Source: JBEKTW01 sp049515655
Lineage (GTDB): Bacteria > Bacteroidota > Ignavibacteria > UBA10030 > SZUA-254
Reading direction: 5' to 3'
Assembly: GCA_049515655.1 (NCBI GenBank)
Contig: JBEKTW010000007.1
Span: forward strand, 1 to 64,000
Length of the DNA: 64,000 bases
Under the pieces are notes generated by a model. It saw nothing but the letters and a program-made list of their open reading frames with translations. It was not told the DNA's origin and searched no databases. Shown piece by piece: positions 25,810 to 33,590 of the stretch (positions within the stretch are counted from its first letter, which is position 1; every line of letters begins with the position of its first letter). The translations under genes were made by a program, and so were the position numbers.

Positions 25810-25823
25810 GAGGGACGTCCCTC
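25810..25823. promoter_or_regulatory. 14-base perfect palindrome upstream of gltA
   Basis: GAGGGACGTCCCTC is a perfect palindrome 61-74 bases upstream of the gltA start. The position fits an operator in the leader or promoter of gltA. The binding protein is unknown. Confidence 0.4.
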
Positions 25824-26297
25824 TTCAAGAACCGTGAAATTAAATAAAAATGTACGAATTTTTTTGGAGAGATGCACCTTGGAACGGATAAGTATGGTTG
25901 CTTTCCAATGACGGACGAAAGTGTGCGACGTGAGAAGGCCAGCTTGACGGATAGAGGGATTTGTTACAGGATGACGAACGCCGGTAAGATTTTCAAATTT
26001 GAGATATATGAATTACTAAGTGATGTCAAGTGAAAGCGTGATTCTCAGTGAAGAATACTAAAATCGAAACTCTAAATTTCGATATCCGATTTCGCAAATT
26101 TTGAAACACTAATTGACTGCTGCGTTTAGATGCTGACCCCGAACCGAGTTCGGAGCAGGCCAAAAGCCCCGAGGGGATCCCTTATGGTTTTCGCAAAGCC
26201 GGAATTTCCCCAAATAGCTGGAAAATAACTGTGGTTCCATCTTTCCAAGAAGAAACAAGGAAACGTTGGGATTAGTGCCACAACCCGTGTCTGGATG

Positions 26298-26326
26298 TTG
26301 CAAGTCCGAGTCCTTCTTCTTATATT
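26298..26326 (+). promoter_or_regulatory. Candidate promoter of the M20 peptidase gene
   Basis: TTGCAA (26298-26303), 17 bases and TATATT (26321-26326) lie about 56 bases before the ATG at 26382. The -35 matches four of six consensus bases; the -10 is identical to that of three other promoters in the window. Confidence 0.5.
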
Positions 26327-26381
26327 TCACCGACAGGATTTGAATCCTTCTTAACTACCCGTTCAACAATCATCGGAGCGT

Positions 26382-27776
26382 ATGGAAAAAATCATACGGT
26401 ACATCGAAGATAATAAGGAACGCTACCTCAGAGAGTTGAAGGAACTACTCGCGATTCCGAGCATCAGTACCAGTCCGGAGAACAAAGCAGATGTGCGACG
26501 ATGTGCCGAGTGGGTTGCCCACCATCTGGGAACGATCGGCATGAACAACGTTCAGATCTTCCCGACAGCGGGTCATCCGATTGTCTACGGGGAGTGGCTG
26601 AATGCCCCGGGAAAGCCGACGATCCTTGTATACGGACATTATGATGTTCAACCCGTTGACCCCGTTGAACTTTGGACATCCCCTCCATTTGAGGCGTCCC
26701 TTCGGGATGGAAATCTCTACGCCCGCGGCTCTGCGGACGACAAAGGCCAGGTGTTCATTCATCTCAAGGGCATCGAATCCTACATGAGAAACGGCGGCAA
26801 ATTGCCGGTCAACCTGAAGATGATCATCGAAGGTGAAGAAGAAGTGGGTAGTATGAACCTGGATGGGTTCGTCAAGGGTCACAGAGATCTGTTACGGGCC
26901 GACCTCGTTGTCATCTCGGATACATCGATGTTTGGAAAAGGCATACCTTCCGTATGCTACGGTTTGAGGGGATTGACGTACATGGAAGTCGAAGTGCAGG
27001 GCCCGAATCGTGATTTACACTCCGGCTCGTTCGGAGGATCCATCCACAACCCGGTGCAGGCTCTCTCAGAGATCATCGCGCAACTGCATGATAAAGACGG
27101 ACGCGTGACGATTCCCGGCTTCTACAAGGATGTGCGTCAGCTCACGAAAAAGGAGCGCGTCTCCTACAAAAAATTACCGTGGGGCGACAGGAAGTATGCT
27201 AAAGAACTTGGAGTGAAGTCTCTCTACGGTGAGAAGGGATTTTCGACGATCGAACGATTGTGGGCTCGGCCCACACTCGAATGCAACGGGATTTGGGGAG
27301 GATTCACGGGCGAAGGGGCCAAGACAGTGCTTCCGTCGAAGGCGACTGCAAAAATATCCATGCGCCTCGTCCCAGACCAGGGTGCAAACGGAGTGGCAAA
27401 ACTATTCGAGAAACACATCAAGAAAATCGCACCCAAGACCGTTCATGTCGAAGTCCGATATATCCATGGAGGCGAGCCGGCCATAACTCCGATCGATAGC
27501 GCCGGCGTGCAGGCTGCCGCAGTGGCCCTGGAAAAAGGTTTTGGGAAAAAACCGCTCTTTCAACGCGAAGGTGGGTCGATCCCCATTGTGGTTCAATTCA
27601 AAGAAATTCTCGGGTTGGATACGGTCTTGCTGGGGTTTGGGCAACCGGATGAAAATGCTCACGCACCCGATGAGTTCATCAACCTGGAGAACTTCTACGG
27701 CGGCATCCGTACTATTGCGCATTTTTATAATGAGCTGCCCCACTATATGAAGAGTGAAGGAAAAACCTGGCGATGA
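26382..27776 (+). CDS. M20 family metallopeptidase (CNDP-like dipeptidase)
   Basis: The 464-residue zinc peptidase has the M20 metal and catalytic residues: His86 and Asp88 in YGHYDVQP, Asp119 in SADDKGQ, the GEEE cluster (151-154), Asp180 in VISD, and a C-terminal metal histidine in ENAHAPDE. A dimerisation domain with the RDLHSGSFGG segment sits between the catalytic halves. Such enzymes cleave dipeptides or N-terminal residues in the cytoplasm, since no signal peptide is present. CGGAGCG precedes the ATG. The cobalamin adenosyltransferase gene follows after 66 bases. Carnosinase-type or cysteinylglycinase-type specificity cannot be assigned from sequence. Confidence 0.93.
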   Translation: MEKIIRYIEDNKERYLRELKELLAIPSISTSPENKADVRRCAEWVAHHLGTIGMNNVQIFPTAGHPIVYGEWLNAPGKPTILVYGHYDVQPVDPVELWTSPPFEASLRDGNLYARGSADDKGQVFIHLKGIESYMRNGGKLPVNLKMIIEGEEEVGSMNLDGFVKGHRDLLRADLVVISDTSMFGKGIPSVCYGLRGLTYMEVEVQGPNRDLHSGSFGGSIHNPVQALSEIIAQLHDKDGRVTIPGFYKDVRQLTKKERVSYKKLPWGDRKYAKELGVKSLYGEKGFSTIERLWARPTLECNGIWGGFTGEGAKTVLPSKATAKISMRLVPDQGANGVAKLFEKHIKKIAPKTVHVEVRYIHGGEPAITPIDSAGVQAAAVALEKGFGKKPLFQREGGSIPIVVQFKEILGLDTVLLGFGQPDENAHAPDEFINLENFYGGIRTIAHFYNELPHYMKSEGKTWR

Positions 27777-27842
27777 GCCACCCACTACGAGGTGCCGTCA
27801 TCCAGACCATGGCTTGAAGGTCTGTAACGGGCCGATTCCGTC

Positions 27843-28385
27843 GTGAAAATCTATACGAAGACCGGAGACAGCGGCAAAACTTCTCTTTTCGGAGGCAAAC
27901 GAGTGCCTAAAGATGCTCTTCGTATCGAGACCTACGGAACCGTCGATGAACTGAACACTCTTATCGGCATCGTGCGGGCAGGGAAAGTCAACGGCAAGTT
28001 TGAGTCCATCCTCGAAGAAATCCAGATCGACCTCTTTACCCTTGGTGCGGACCTGGCAACACCAGAAGATCCCCGCAGGAAACGGGTCAAGAGAATTAGC
28101 GCCTCACATATCTCCCGACTTGAAAACCATATCGACGCGATTGACCCCACACTGAAACCATTAAGAAATTTCATTCTGCCCGGTGGAAATCAATCCTCGG
28201 CGATGCTGCACTTTGCGCGGGCAGTCTGCCGCCGGGCAGAGCGCCTGGCGGTCAAGCTGGAGCATGAAGAGCACATCGGAAGTCAGCCGGTCATTTACCT
28301 TAACCGTCTTTCGGATCTGCTCTTCGTTCTTGCCCGGAAGGCGAACGCCCTCGGCCACGTTCACGAGAGAACGTGGAAGCCATGA
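27843..28385 (+). CDS. pduO: PduO-type ATP:cob(I)alamin adenosyltransferase
   Basis: The enzyme transfers the adenosyl group of ATP to cob(I)alamin, giving coenzyme B12. The 180-residue protein starts with GTG at 27843 and opens with the ATP-binding signature KIYTKTGDSGKTSLFGG. The second family motif, with the FARAVCRRAERLAV helix, lies near residue 125, and a terminal LNRLSDLLFVLAR helix completes the fold. All are typical of the PduO/MMAB type rather than CobA or EutT. No B12-dependent enzyme is beside it. It is probably co-transcribed with the M20 gene and ends before the nuo promoter. Confidence 0.95.
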   Translation: MKIYTKTGDSGKTSLFGGKRVPKDALRIETYGTVDELNTLIGIVRAGKVNGKFESILEEIQIDLFTLGADLATPEDPRRKRVKRISASHISRLENHIDAIDPTLKPLRNFILPGGNQSSAMLHFARAVCRRAERLAVKLEHEEHIGSQPVIYLNRLSDLLFVLARKANALGHVHERTWKP

Positions 28386-28435
28386 ACGCATGAAGCGCTA
28401 AACCCGCCGCTTGTCCCCGATCTTACCGCTCTTTA

Positions 28436-28464
28436 TTGACTTTCTTTAAGAATATTTCTATATT
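28436..28464 (+). promoter_or_regulatory. Sigma-70-type promoter of the nuo operon
   Basis: TTGACT (28436-28441), 17 bases and TATATT (28459-28464) followed by TTGG lie about 50 bases ahead of the nuoA start at 28515. The architecture is the same as at 7449-7477. Confidence 0.72.
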
Positions 28465-28514
28465 TTGGCTCGAAATTCAATGGTCGACCGATACATGACT
28501 AATCGCAGAGACTA

Positions 28515-28946
28515 ATGCTCACCGAATTTGGTAGGGTATTCATTTTTTTCCTTATCGGGGTAGTTTTTGTCGCCGGGGGGTTGGTTGTGGCTTGGCTCTT
28601 GCGCCCACACCGATGGTATCCCAACAAGCTTACAACATACGAATGCGGTGAAGAGCCCGTCGGAAATGCGTTGACGAAGTTCAACATCCGTTTCTACGTC
28701 GTCGCGCTCATCTTCCTCATTTTCGACGTCGAGGTCGTTTTTCTTTTTCCGTGGGCGGTGGTATTTCAAAAACTGGGAATGTTCGCCTTCGTGGAAATGC
28801 TGATTTTCCTTGCAATCCTCTTGATTGGCTATGCGTACGTGTGGGCAAGGGGCGATCTGGATTGGGACCGACCCGTTCCGACGATTCCAGCGTTGAAATC
28901 CCCCAATCCGGTTGTCCACGAAGATCCACAAGAAGCCACGGCTTAG
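28515..28946 (+). CDS. nuoA: NADH-quinone oxidoreductase subunit A
   Basis: NuoA is a small three-helix membrane subunit of complex I. The 143-residue protein has helices at about residues 8-29, 63-83 and 92-113. The family-diagnostic loop YECGEEPVGNAL (about 43-54) and the FDVEVVFLFPW helix start (about 70-80) are both present. A polar, proline-containing C-terminal extension of about 25 residues follows the last helix. It opens the nuoABCDHIJKLMN operon behind a good promoter. nuoB starts 12 bases downstream. Confidence 0.96.
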   Translation: MLTEFGRVFIFFLIGVVFVAGGLVVAWLLRPHRWYPNKLTTYECGEEPVGNALTKFNIRFYVVALIFLIFDVEVVFLFPWAVVFQKLGMFAFVEMLIFLAILLIGYAYVWARGDLDWDRPVPTIPALKSPNPVVHEDPQEATA

Positions 28947-28958
28947 AGAAATCGGAAC

Positions 28959-29450
28959 ATGGGCCTTCTCGACAAGCAATTCAACAACAGCAACGTCATC
29001 GTCACATCGCTCGACAATTTGTTAAACTGGGCCCGTTTGTCTTCCATGTGGGGGATGCAATTTGGACTTGCGTGTTGTGCGATCGAAATGATGGCAACAG
29101 GCGCGTCGCATTACGACCTCGACCGCTTCGGAATATTTTTCCGGGCGACTCCCCGACAATCGGATGTGATGATTGTCGCCGGAACGGTGACCCTCAAGAT
29201 GGCCTCCCGTATCAAGCGATTGTACGACCAGATGTCAGAACCGCGCTATGTTATTTCCATGGGAAGTTGCTCGAATTGCGGCGGTCCGTACTGGGAGCAC
29301 GGGTACCATGTGCTGAAAGGCGTCGACCGGGTGATTCCGGTTGATGTGTACGTCCCGGGCTGTCCTCCTCGACCGGAAGCGCTGATAGAGGGACTCATGA
29401 AGCTGCAGGGGAAAATCCGTAGTCACAGTTCCGTGAAAAAAAGCGTGTAA
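28959..29450 (+). CDS. nuoB: NADH-quinone oxidoreductase subunit B
   Basis: NuoB carries the terminal 4Fe-4S cluster N2 that hands electrons to quinone. The 163-residue protein contains the expected cluster ligands: the tandem cysteines in FGLACCAIEMM, a cysteine in MGSCSNCGG and one in YVPGCPPRPEAL. The length is standard. It sits in the conserved order between nuoA and nuoC, 6 bases ahead of the latter. All metal-binding positions are intact, so a working peripheral arm base (BCDI) is expected even though the NADH module genes are absent from the cluster. Confidence 0.97.
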   Translation: MGLLDKQFNNSNVIVTSLDNLLNWARLSSMWGMQFGLACCAIEMMATGASHYDLDRFGIFFRATPRQSDVMIVAGTVTLKMASRIKRLYDQMSEPRYVISMGSCSNCGGPYWEHGYHVLKGVDRVIPVDVYVPGCPPRPEALIEGLMKLQGKIRSHSSVKKSV

Positions 29451-29456
29451 GATTGC

Positions 29457-29936
29457 ATGACCCCCCAGGATATCTCCGAGAAGCTCAAAGCCGGGTTTTC
29501 TGATGCGATTCTCGAAGTAAAAATCGAGGGCGCGATTGACCCGTACGTGAAAATTACAGCTTCGAAGCTCGCTGATGTCGCTCTATTTCTCCGTGACGAT
29601 CCTCAGATGCAATTTGATTTCTTGATGTGTTTGAGCGGCGTGGACAATGGCAAGGGATTACTCGGAGTCGTGTATAACCTTCATTCAATCACGAAACGCC
29701 ATAAAATCACGCTCAAAGCGGAAGTACCCGCCGACAAGGCGGAATTACCGTCGGTGAGCTCGCTTTGGCCGACGGCGAATTGGCATGAGCGCGAGGCGTT
29801 CGACCTTTTCGGAATTAAATTCACCGGTCACCCTGATCTACGACGGATTTTGCTTCCGGAAGATTATCCCGGCCATCCTCTGAGAAAAGACTTCAAGGTA
29901 CCGGAGTTTTATCAGGGAATGAAGGTGCCGTACTGA
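29457..29936 (+). CDS. nuoC: NADH-quinone oxidoreductase subunit C
   Basis: NuoC is the 30-kDa hydrophilic subunit of the peripheral arm. The 159-residue protein ends with the family signature WHEREAFDLFGIKFTGHPDL, followed by RRILLPEDYPGHPLRKDF. It is separate from NuoD, unlike the fused NuoCD of Escherichia coli. It is tightly packed between nuoB (6 bases) and nuoD (8 bases). Confidence 0.97.
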   Translation: MTPQDISEKLKAGFSDAILEVKIEGAIDPYVKITASKLADVALFLRDDPQMQFDFLMCLSGVDNGKGLLGVVYNLHSITKRHKITLKAEVPADKAELPSVSSLWPTANWHEREAFDLFGIKFTGHPDLRRILLPEDYPGHPLRKDFKVPEFYQGMKVPY

Positions 29937-29944
29937 CCCACTGA

Positions 29945-31111
29945 ATGCGAATGCCTGAAACGTTGACAGATCCTCTCACAACCTCCACCGGACGCGTTCT
30001 TCGCACGGAAGAGATGGTCATCAACATGGGACCGCAACACCCATCGACGCACGGCGTGCTTCGTCTCGAGCTTATTGTCGACGGCGAGATTGTCGTCGAC
30101 GTTATTCCACATATCGGGTACCTCCACAGGTGCTTTGAAAAACACGCCGAGCACATGACGAACTACCAGCAGGTGATACCATACTGCGACCGGTTGGATT
30201 ACATCGCCGCGATGAATATGGATTGGGGGTATGCTCTTGCGATTGAAAGGCTGCTCGGGATCAAAGTCCCGGAGCGGGTCGAGTATATCCGCGTTGTCAT
30301 GGCCGAGCTGCAGCGTATTGCATCGCATCTCATTGCAATCGGAACATACGGATTAGACCTCGGCGCGTTCACACCGTTCCTTTATTGCTTCCGTGACCGT
30401 GAGAGAATTCTCGATTTGTTCGAGATGACCTGCGGTGCCCGTTTGCTGTACAACTACATTTGGGTCGGCGGCGTCTCGCATGACTTGCCGCCGGGGTTTA
30501 TCGATAAGGCAAGGGACTTTTGCAAATACTTCCGTCCCAATATCAAAGAGCTCAACGATTTGCTGACGTATAACGAAATCTTCGTGAAACGCACTGCCAA
30601 CGTCGGTGTGCTTCCGCCCGATGTCGCGATCGCGTACGGCTGCTCTGGCCCGATGCTCCGTGGCTCGGGGGTAAATTTTGACTTGCGGCGGGACGATCCG
30701 TATTCAATCTATGACCGGTTCAAGTGGGAAGTCCAGGTCGGGAAAGGGGAGATGGGAACGGTTGGGGATTGCTGGGACCGGTACATGGTGCGAGTTCGGG
30801 AGATGGAACAGAGTGTGAATATCATAGAACAAGCGCTGGATCAGATCGCGGACGGCGATGTGGCATCCGCGATTCCGAAGCGTATCCGTCCGCCTGTCGG
30901 TGACGTGTATGTCCGGTCAGAGTCTCCCCGCGGCGAGATTGGTTTTTATGTCGTCAGCGACGGCTCCGCGACCCCGTATCGTGTCAAAGTGCGTTCCCCG
31001 GCATTTGTGAATCTCAGTGTGATACCCGAAATCTGCAGAGGCTACATGATTGCCGATGTTGTGGCGATTGCCGGGAGTGTTGATATCGTTCTCGGCGAGG
31101 TCGATAGATAA
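29945..31111 (+). CDS. nuoD: NADH-quinone oxidoreductase subunit D
   Basis: NuoD is the 49-kDa subunit that, with NuoB, forms the quinone-binding site. The 388-residue protein begins after a 20-residue lead-in with GPQHPSTHGVLRLEL. It retains the HIGYLHRCFEK segment, the central LLGI and IGTYGLDLGAFTPF helices, and the C-terminal SPRGEIGFYVVSDG passage. These are conserved quinone-pocket and nickel-site-derived elements. An alternative ATG two codons downstream (29951) is possible. nuoH follows after 5 bases, with no nuoEFG between, as in 11-subunit complexes. Confidence 0.97.
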   Translation: MRMPETLTDPLTTSTGRVLRTEEMVINMGPQHPSTHGVLRLELIVDGEIVVDVIPHIGYLHRCFEKHAEHMTNYQQVIPYCDRLDYIAAMNMDWGYALAIERLLGIKVPERVEYIRVVMAELQRIASHLIAIGTYGLDLGAFTPFLYCFRDRERILDLFEMTCGARLLYNYIWVGGVSHDLPPGFIDKARDFCKYFRPNIKELNDLLTYNEIFVKRTANVGVLPPDVAIAYGCSGPMLRGSGVNFDLRRDDPYSIYDRFKWEVQVGKGEMGTVGDCWDRYMVRVREMEQSVNIIEQALDQIADGDVASAIPKRIRPPVGDVYVRSESPRGEIGFYVVSDGSATPYRVKVRSPAFVNLSVIPEICRGYMIADVVAIAGSVDIVLGEVDR

Positions 31112-31116
31112 GGCGT

Positions 31117-32136
31117 ATGGACCAGTTCCTGAAGACCATTCTTGGCAACGACATTCTCGTGTACGTGGTGGTGGCGCTCGTACCGCTCGTCTGGATCGTG
31201 CCCTACGCCCTTTTTGCGGTATGGCTCGAGCGAAAACTCGCCGCGCACATGCAGGATCGTCTCGGTCCGATGCGTACCGGCGGCTGGCACGGCTGGGCAC
31301 AAACCATCGCAGATATTCTGAAACTCATTCAGAAGGAAGACATCGTGCCGATGGCGGCGGACAAGAAACTCCATTACCTCGCGCCCTACGTTGTTTTCAT
31401 TGGATCGTATGCTGCATTTGCCGCTATTCCCTTCAGTAGTGCACTCATCGGGAGCAACATCAACATCGGCCTGTTCTACATCATCGCGGTATCTGCCCTC
31501 GTGGTTGTCGGAATCCTGATGGCGGGCTGGTCTTCCAACAATAAATGGTCGCTCCTGGGCGCGATGCGGTCTGCCGCACAGATCGTGAGTTACGAAATCC
31601 CGACAGCGCTTGCACTCCTGACGGTTGTGATGATCGCCGGTACGTTGAATCTCCAGGAAATCAATCAGATGCAGACCGGATGGTTCTGGCACTGGTTTGT
31701 TTTCCAGAAATTTCCTTTCCCTTTTGTGGCATTCATAATATATTTTGTCGCCTCGCTGGCCGAGACAAATCGCACGCCCTTTGACATTCCGGAGGCGGAA
31801 TCCGAGCTCGTCGCGGGTTATCATACGGAATACAGTGGCATGAAGTTCGCCCTGTTCTTCCTGGCCGAGTATGCGAATATGTTTGCGGTCTCGGCGGTCG
31901 CATCGACGCTGTTTCTTGGCGGATGGAATAGCCCGTTTGGGGATTCTCTCGGCGGTCCGTTGTGGGGCGTCTTCTGGTTCTTGTCAAAAGGCATGTTCTT
32001 CGTCATCATCCAGATGTGGCTACGATGGACGCTTCCCCGGCTGCGTGTCGACCAGTTGATGTACGTTTCATGGAAAGTCTTGACCCCTTGGGCATTTGCC
32101 TGCATCGTCGGTGTGGGATTCTGGTTGATGATGTAA
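31117..32136 (+). CDS. nuoH: NADH-quinone oxidoreductase subunit H
   Basis: NuoH is the eight-helix membrane subunit that closes the quinone chamber and links redox chemistry to proton pumping. The 339-residue protein has the early WLERKLAAHMQDRLGP segment, the SYEIPTALAL loop and the AETNRTPFDIPEAESELV loop, all of them signature cytoplasmic loops lining the quinone tunnel. The length is standard. It is in the typical position between nuoD and nuoI. Confidence 0.97.
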   Translation: MDQFLKTILGNDILVYVVVALVPLVWIVPYALFAVWLERKLAAHMQDRLGPMRTGGWHGWAQTIADILKLIQKEDIVPMAADKKLHYLAPYVVFIGSYAAFAAIPFSSALIGSNINIGLFYIIAVSALVVVGILMAGWSSNNKWSLLGAMRSAAQIVSYEIPTALALLTVVMIAGTLNLQEINQMQTGWFWHWFVFQKFPFPFVAFIIYFVASLAETNRTPFDIPEAESELVAGYHTEYSGMKFALFFLAEYANMFAVSAVASTLFLGGWNSPFGDSLGGPLWGVFWFLSKGMFFVIIQMWLRWTLPRLRVDQLMYVSWKVLTPWAFACIVGVGFWLMM

Positions 32137-32152
32137 TCACAATGGGCGAAGG

Positions 32153-32740
32153 ATGAAAGAGTATTTCGGAAATATATTCAGATCGATCTGGACGGTGCTG
32201 GTTGGCATGAAGGTCACCTTTGTGCACCTCTTCACGCCCGCCGTGACGATTCAGTATCCCGATGTCAGGCTGAAACTCCCCGAGCGGGCGCGTAACCGTT
32301 TGTATGTCAATATGGATGATTGCATCGGGTGCTTTCAGTGCGACATGGCATGTCCGGTCGACTGTATTTCCATCGAGACCGTGAAGGCGTTGCCCACCGA
32401 TGACCTCGGGACGACATCAACAGGGCAGAAGAAACGATTATGGGTGACAAAGTTCGATATTGATATAGCCAAATGCTGCTACTGCGGTCTCTGCGTGCCC
32501 CCGTGCCCGACGGAATGCATTAAGATGACCGATGTGTACGAATTCTCGGAGTACAGCAGAACAAATTTGATCTATAACTACTCAACTATGACGCCGGCGG
32601 AAGTCGCGGATGCCAAGACGAAACTGGCGATGTACGATAAAGAGCAGGCGGCAAAAAAGGCCGCGGCGGCCCACGCATCACCGGCAGCAAAGCCCGTGCA
32701 GGCTGCTTCACCATCGACATCTGAGCCGAAGAAGCAATGA
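32153..32740 (+). CDS. nuoI: NADH-quinone oxidoreductase subunit I (2x 4Fe-4S)
   Basis: NuoI carries clusters N6a and N6b. The 195-residue protein has two ferredoxin-type motifs: CIGCFQCDMACPVDC (about residues 58-72) and CCYCGLCVPPCPTEC (about 108-122). An Ala/Pro/Lys-rich tail of about 35 residues after the core is atypical. With no NuoEFG encoded nearby, NuoI is the likely entry point for electrons from an external donor such as ferredoxin. The stop codon overlaps the nuoJ start as ATGA, implying coupled translation. Confidence 0.96.
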   Translation: MKEYFGNIFRSIWTVLVGMKVTFVHLFTPAVTIQYPDVRLKLPERARNRLYVNMDDCIGCFQCDMACPVDCISIETVKALPTDDLGTTSTGQKKRLWVTKFDIDIAKCCYCGLCVPPCPTECIKMTDVYEFSEYSRTNLIYNYSTMTPAEVADAKTKLAMYDKEQAAKKAAAAHASPAAKPVQAASPSTSEPKKQ

Positions 32741-33267
32741 TGGACCATCTCTACGACATCTTCTTTTACTTTTTTGCGTTGATTTCGCTTGTTTCTGCCG
32801 CAATCGTTGTTTTTTCCAGGAACATCGTCTATTCTGCCTTCTCATTGCTCTTCACGTTTTGTGGAGTTGCCGGAATCTATGTTTTACTGAATGCTGATTT
32901 CCTGGCCGTCACTCAAATTCTCATTTATGTCGGCGGCATTCTCGTCTTGATCATTTTTGGTGTGATGCTGACGAATAAGGTCGTTGACGTCGAGATAAAA
33001 ACCGGCACCCTGCAAACCCTTCCGGCGTCCGTCATCGTCGCGATGATGGCGGGAACTCTGTGCGGCGTATTCTACGTGACCGATTGGAATATTGTGCGCG
33101 AAACTCCGAAGCTCGTAACGACAACATACCGCCTTGGCGAGCTCTTCATGACCACCTATATGCTTCCATTTGAAGTGGCATCGATTGTGCTGCTTGTCGC
33201 GCTGGTGGGCGCGGCTATGATTGCACGCCGGGATAAGAAATCCACCTATATCTCACCTAAGCCATAG
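32737..33267 (+). CDS. nuoJ: NADH-quinone oxidoreductase subunit J
   Basis: NuoJ is a five-helix membrane subunit next to NuoH and NuoK. The 176-residue protein has the expected hydrophobic profile and the conserved ILIYVGGILVLIIFGVML helix (about residues 62-80), which carries the pi-bulge region of the family. It overlaps nuoI by four bases and ends 4 bases before nuoK. Confidence 0.95.
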   Translation: MMDHLYDIFFYFFALISLVSAAIVVFSRNIVYSAFSLLFTFCGVAGIYVLLNADFLAVTQILIYVGGILVLIIFGVMLTNKVVDVEIKTGTLQTLPASVIVAMMAGTLCGVFYVTDWNIVRETPKLVTTTYRLGELFMTTYMLPFEVASIVLLVALVGAAMIARRDKKSTYISPKP

Positions 33268-33271
33268 TCGT

Positions 33272-33586
33272 ATGATACCCCCTGTAGGCCTCACACATTT
33301 TGTCATCGTCAGCGCAATTCTCTTCTCGCTCGGAATCTACGGCGTGATCACGCGCCGCAATGCGATCATGGTGCTCATGGGGATAGAATTGATCTTGAAT
33401 TCAGCGAACATAAACTTCATCGCTTTTGCACGGTACGGCAGGATGCACCTCGACGGCCAGGTCATTGCAGTGTTCGTTATTATCCTGGCTGCGGCAGAAG
33501 CGGCGATCGCGCTTGCAATCGTTTTGAATATTTATCAACGGTTCAACACAATCAATGTTGACGAAGTGAGCAAACTCAAGGAGTGA
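33272..33586 (+). CDS. nuoK: NADH-quinone oxidoreductase subunit K
   Basis: NuoK is a three-helix membrane subunit with proton-path glutamates. I start at ATG 33272, giving 104 residues, the usual NuoK length; the frame is open further upstream but overlaps nuoJ. Conserved glutamates lie in MGIELILNSANINF (helix 2) and in AAAEAAIALAIVL (helix 3). It is 4 bases after nuoJ and 4 bases before the GTG of nuoL. Confidence 0.96.
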   Translation: MIPPVGLTHFVIVSAILFSLGIYGVITRRNAIMVLMGIELILNSANINFIAFARYGRMHLDGQVIAVFVIILAAAEAAIALAIVLNIYQRFNTINVDEVSKLKE

Positions 33587-33590
33587 TCCC

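Larger units (their letters stand above)
25750..26381. other. 632-base divergent intergenic region between gltA and the M20 peptidase gene
   Basis: No convincing gene is present. Visible elements are the palindrome at 25810-25823, a hairpin-rich GC patch at about 26137-26203, and a promoter at 26298-26326 reading into the peptidase gene. The remainder is AT-rich without recognisable structure. Confidence 0.6.

Noticed and set aside
26109..26330. 73-codon minus-strand frame between gltA and the peptidase gene
   Set aside because: Unusual composition, no family, and it overlaps the hairpin patch and a likely promoter.
26331..26347. tRNA T-arm-like AGGATTTGAATCCT
   Set aside because: No matching acceptor, D or anticodon arm around it; it is just a short inverted repeat.
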